From: Cacajao melanocephalus
Taxonomy: Eukaryota > Chordata > Mammalia > Primates > Pitheciidae
Assembly: GCA_963573385.1 (NCBI GenBank)
Contig: CAUYLG010022205.1
Coordinates: forward strand, 62,001-126,000
Length of the DNA: 64,000 nucleotides
Direction: 5' to 3'
Every line of letters starts with the position of its first letter. The stretch's first letter is position 1. The notes beneath the pieces are model-generated. The model was not told where the DNA came from, made no database searches, and was given only the letters and a program-made list of their open reading frames with translations. Of this stretch, positions 61,351 to 64,000 are shown one piece after another. The translations under genes and the position numbers were made by a program.

Positions 61351-61947
61351 AATGAGTATATATTAACTCTTTCCTTACTATAGAGCTTTTCCCTCAAGCA
61401 TTAGCTTGCTTCGGGTTTGGTTTCCGTCTGAATGAGCTATGTCTCTTCTCTGCTGGTTGAAGCAACTGTGTCACATTTACAAATGTAACCAACATTTCTG
61501 GGCACATTCCTCAAACTGGGGCTCAGAGCCCTGTAGTGGCACCGCTGTGACTAGCCTCTAAGCCACTGGATACTATATGGCACAGCCATCCTTGATGACT
61601 TAATTAACTCACATTTGCTATTCCTGTAGTGGTATTTAGGAGATATGGAATCCTTTAATTACCAAGAGGTGTTTTGACACTTTGCCTGGAGAAAGCTATA
61701 GAATGGCAGCTGATAACTCAAAAGCATGTGTGAAAATGGCAGCTGCATTGACATTGGAATGAGCTCTGAAGGAGTGGTAGGAAGGGTTTTGTGAGCTTGG
61801 CATGTTCACTTCTCTTTCACCTTGCCAGTCAAGCATGACAGAAGGATTAACCTCCTTGCCATCTGCTTCCCTACCTCTACAGATGACAGCTTGGGTACAT
61901 CTGTAGTCAGTGTTTCCAAAATTAAGTGTGTGCCAAACGTTGAAGAA
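61351..61947. other. Intronic DNA, nothing recognised
   Basis: No family or exon assigned. Confidence 0.35.
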
Positions 61948-62133
61948 CAGTGATTCTCAAATGGTGGTGTCCATCAGAATCACTTGGAAGGCTTGTTATA
62001 ATCAAATTTCTGGGCCCCACCCCAGAGCCTCTGATTCCTTAGGTCTTGGATGGGGCCTGAGATTTGTATTTGTAGTAAGTTTCCACGTGATGCTGATGCT
62101 GCTGATCAAGGGACCACACTTTGAAAACCCCTG
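61948..62133 (+). mobile_element. MER5A hAT-Charlie element
   Basis: cagtgattctcaaatggtgg at the left, ccatcagaatcacttggaagg and tctgggccccaccccagag inside, and actttgaaaacccctg at the right. Confidence 0.87.
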
Positions 62134-62935
62134 CTGTAGGAGAAACTCTATGTAGAGAATAGGAAGAATTAGTAGAAGGTGTTACACAACCAGAAAATAT
62201 CACGTACTTACCAACTGTTGTTGTTGTTGCTGTTTTAGTGGATAGATTGCTTAAAAAGTTTTGTTTGGAAAGAAATATAGTGAGTGTTCCAGATGAAAAA
62301 AAATAGAATGTGCAACTTCCTTTTAAGGCATTGGCAAAAATTGTATAAAATGAGAGTAAAGAGCAGGCAGGGGTGGAAAGCAAGGCCAAATCGGACAAAC
62401 GAGAAGTTTTTCTGCCTGGTTCCAAATCAGCTCTTCTGTTTTTACACCTATTTGTTCATCTCAGGGTTTTCTACATGGCTTTCTAAATTGTGCTATATGC
62501 CAGCCATATATGCAACACATCATAAGCTGCTAAAATAAATCTGTTGACTTTGGAAGCTTTGTTATTTTTTTTTGTACACAGCTGATGGGCATCTTAAATT
62601 GTTAGTAATTACGTCTTATTCTTCTTCCAAAATATGAAATGTTCATTTAATGTCAAACATCTAGGTGCTTAACATTCAATTATGTAAACAGGCATGTATG
62701 CCTTTTGGAGAACAAAATGCCTTTTTGGGCCCCAGGTCAGTGTGAAGTGACAGGAGGACAGAAGAGTAGTCACAAAGGAATGTATGGTAACTGAACAGTT
62801 TCGAGATTGAATGCTTCTTTGGCAAATATCTGTAAAGGTAAGTGAGATCCATGTCTTCTCCATAAGCTGGCAAATGTTGTAATGAAAGCAAGCCTCAGAT
62901 CAAAGTTTGTATAAATAATTAGTGAGCTGGCCAAC
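62134..62935. other. Intronic DNA, nothing recognised
   Basis: No family or exon assigned. A donor-like aaaggtaagtgag near 62834-62846 is noted but has no exon evidence. Confidence 0.35.
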
Positions 62936-63114
62936 AAAAGAAAGAAAGAGAAAGAAAGAAAAAGATTAAAGAACAGATCTACTACTTGGTCTCGTGAGAT
63001 CTGTGAATTACAAGAAAGAAAAGAAAAAAGAAAGAGAGAAAAGGGAGAGGAAAAGAAAAGAAAGAGATTTAAAAACCAGATTTACTGCTTAGTCTTTTGA
63101 GGTCCATGAATTAC
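62936..63114 (+). repeat. GAAA-rich tracts with a diverged ~102-bp duplication
   Basis: Two purine tracts (about 62936-62966 and 63011-63065) each precede a related 48-49 base block, at 62964-63011 and 63066-63114 (both ending gaattac). The whole unit appears to have duplicated and then diverged. Confidence 0.8.
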
Positions 63115-64000
63115 CTATACAGTACCTGCCTGAAGAGTTCTCTTTGAAACAGACATGGTCTCAGGCATCTATTTGGATCAGGCATTGAATCCTCTGTTAA
63201 GTGGGTAGGGTTTAGGGGTTATGTACAATACCAAATGGAATGCTAGAATTCAGAGTATCACTCAGGTATTTGGGTGCTGATTTTGCCCAGTTCTTATCTT
63301 TTTCTTATGCAAGTGCAGGAGGGCCTGTGTAGTCTTTCTAGCTACCACATTTCCGGAACACTACTCATTTCATCAATGAAAAATAATCTCTGATACCCTT
63401 ATGCTAATTAACAACCCTCTGGTACAGATTTAGATAACACATTTGAAGGACTTCCCTTGGCTGCACCTGAAGGTGCGGATTCCTGATTAGGGGGCTTTAA
63501 GTATGGCGTAATTGTCTTTAGGATATGGGTGAAAATTCGCTTTTGGACTCATGTACAAATCAACTGTTTTAGTTATTAAAAAAAAAAGGCAGCAGAGGTG
63601 AATTATAAAGTCTTTCATGTTAATCACAGTGGCACTTTAAAAATTTGGGGTGCTGCCCCAATTATGAAGTGTGTTACAGGTGTTGGGGATAAAGAAGGAA
63701 GTTTGAGATCTATTATTGTTTACTGAACTACTGTTATAGAAAATTAGGATGTTTTGTGTATGGTTTAGGTTAGCATTTAAGAAAATGTTATACATATTTT
63801 TATAACATTTTTCTGATTCCATCTTGAAGACCCAGGATTTTAGAATCTCTAAAGCAAAAAAAATGCTAGCAAGAACAAAGGCATGCTGAAAAAGCTGGAT
63901 AGATCTTTTTCAGGGGGGAATACTGTTGCTTTTCACATTTCTCTATTCCTAGCTCATTGCAAGCCCTGCATTTAATTATTGAAAACAATGCCAATGTGAA
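63115..64000. other. Intronic DNA, nothing recognised
   Basis: No family or exon assigned up to the window end. Confidence 0.35.

Noticed and set aside
62834..62846. Consensus-like splice donor aaaggtaagtgag
   Set aside because: No preceding open exon with an acceptor could be supported; a single donor motif in 51 kb of intron is expected by chance.

Overview
The window looks like mammalian, almost certainly human (or great-ape), nuclear DNA. It is AT-rich and carries primate Alu elements, MaLR LTRs, Tigger1, L2/MIR and hAT-Charlie remnants, and one CpG island with a spliced first exon. The exon reads MDVFSFVKIAKLS and then meets a GT splice donor. I recognise this as the N-terminus of FRMPD4 (FERM and PDZ domain containing 4, also called Preso), which lies at Xp22.2 in human. 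The identification rests on 13 recalled residues, the splice phase and the promoter context; no search was run.

Layout: 1-11.2 kb is upstream intergenic DNA built mainly of old repeats. These include a MaLR-class LTR element with both LTRs on the minus strand (1073-3391), several L2 fragments, two free Alu monomers, and GA/CT microsatellites. From 11.3 to 13.0 kb lie the promoter region, a two-lobed CpG island, a GC box, a G-quadruplex motif, a short upstream ORF, coding exon 1 (CDS part 12825-12865) and its donor. The rest, 12866-64000, is the start of a very long first intron with no further exon that I can recognise. Its first 4 kb is almost free of repeats. Beyond that it holds many DNA-transposon remnants: Tigger1 with a nested Alu, about eight MER1/MER58-type copies, five MER5-type copies, two MER20 and one MER3-like. 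It also holds an MLT1-type solo LTR, L1 3' ends and a 3.2-kb old L1 ORF2 fragment.

Only one host gene is supported, so there is no operon or multi-gene system here. The points most worth a second look are: a possible alternative first exon at 11590-11621 that keeps the phase of exon 1; a strong-context upstream ORF ahead of a weak-context main start; a G-quadruplex in the island; a 67-bp inverted duplication around a MER1/MER58 copy that includes 12-14 bp of flanking DNA; and an exact 66-bp tandem duplication in the intron. I found no undescribed biological system.
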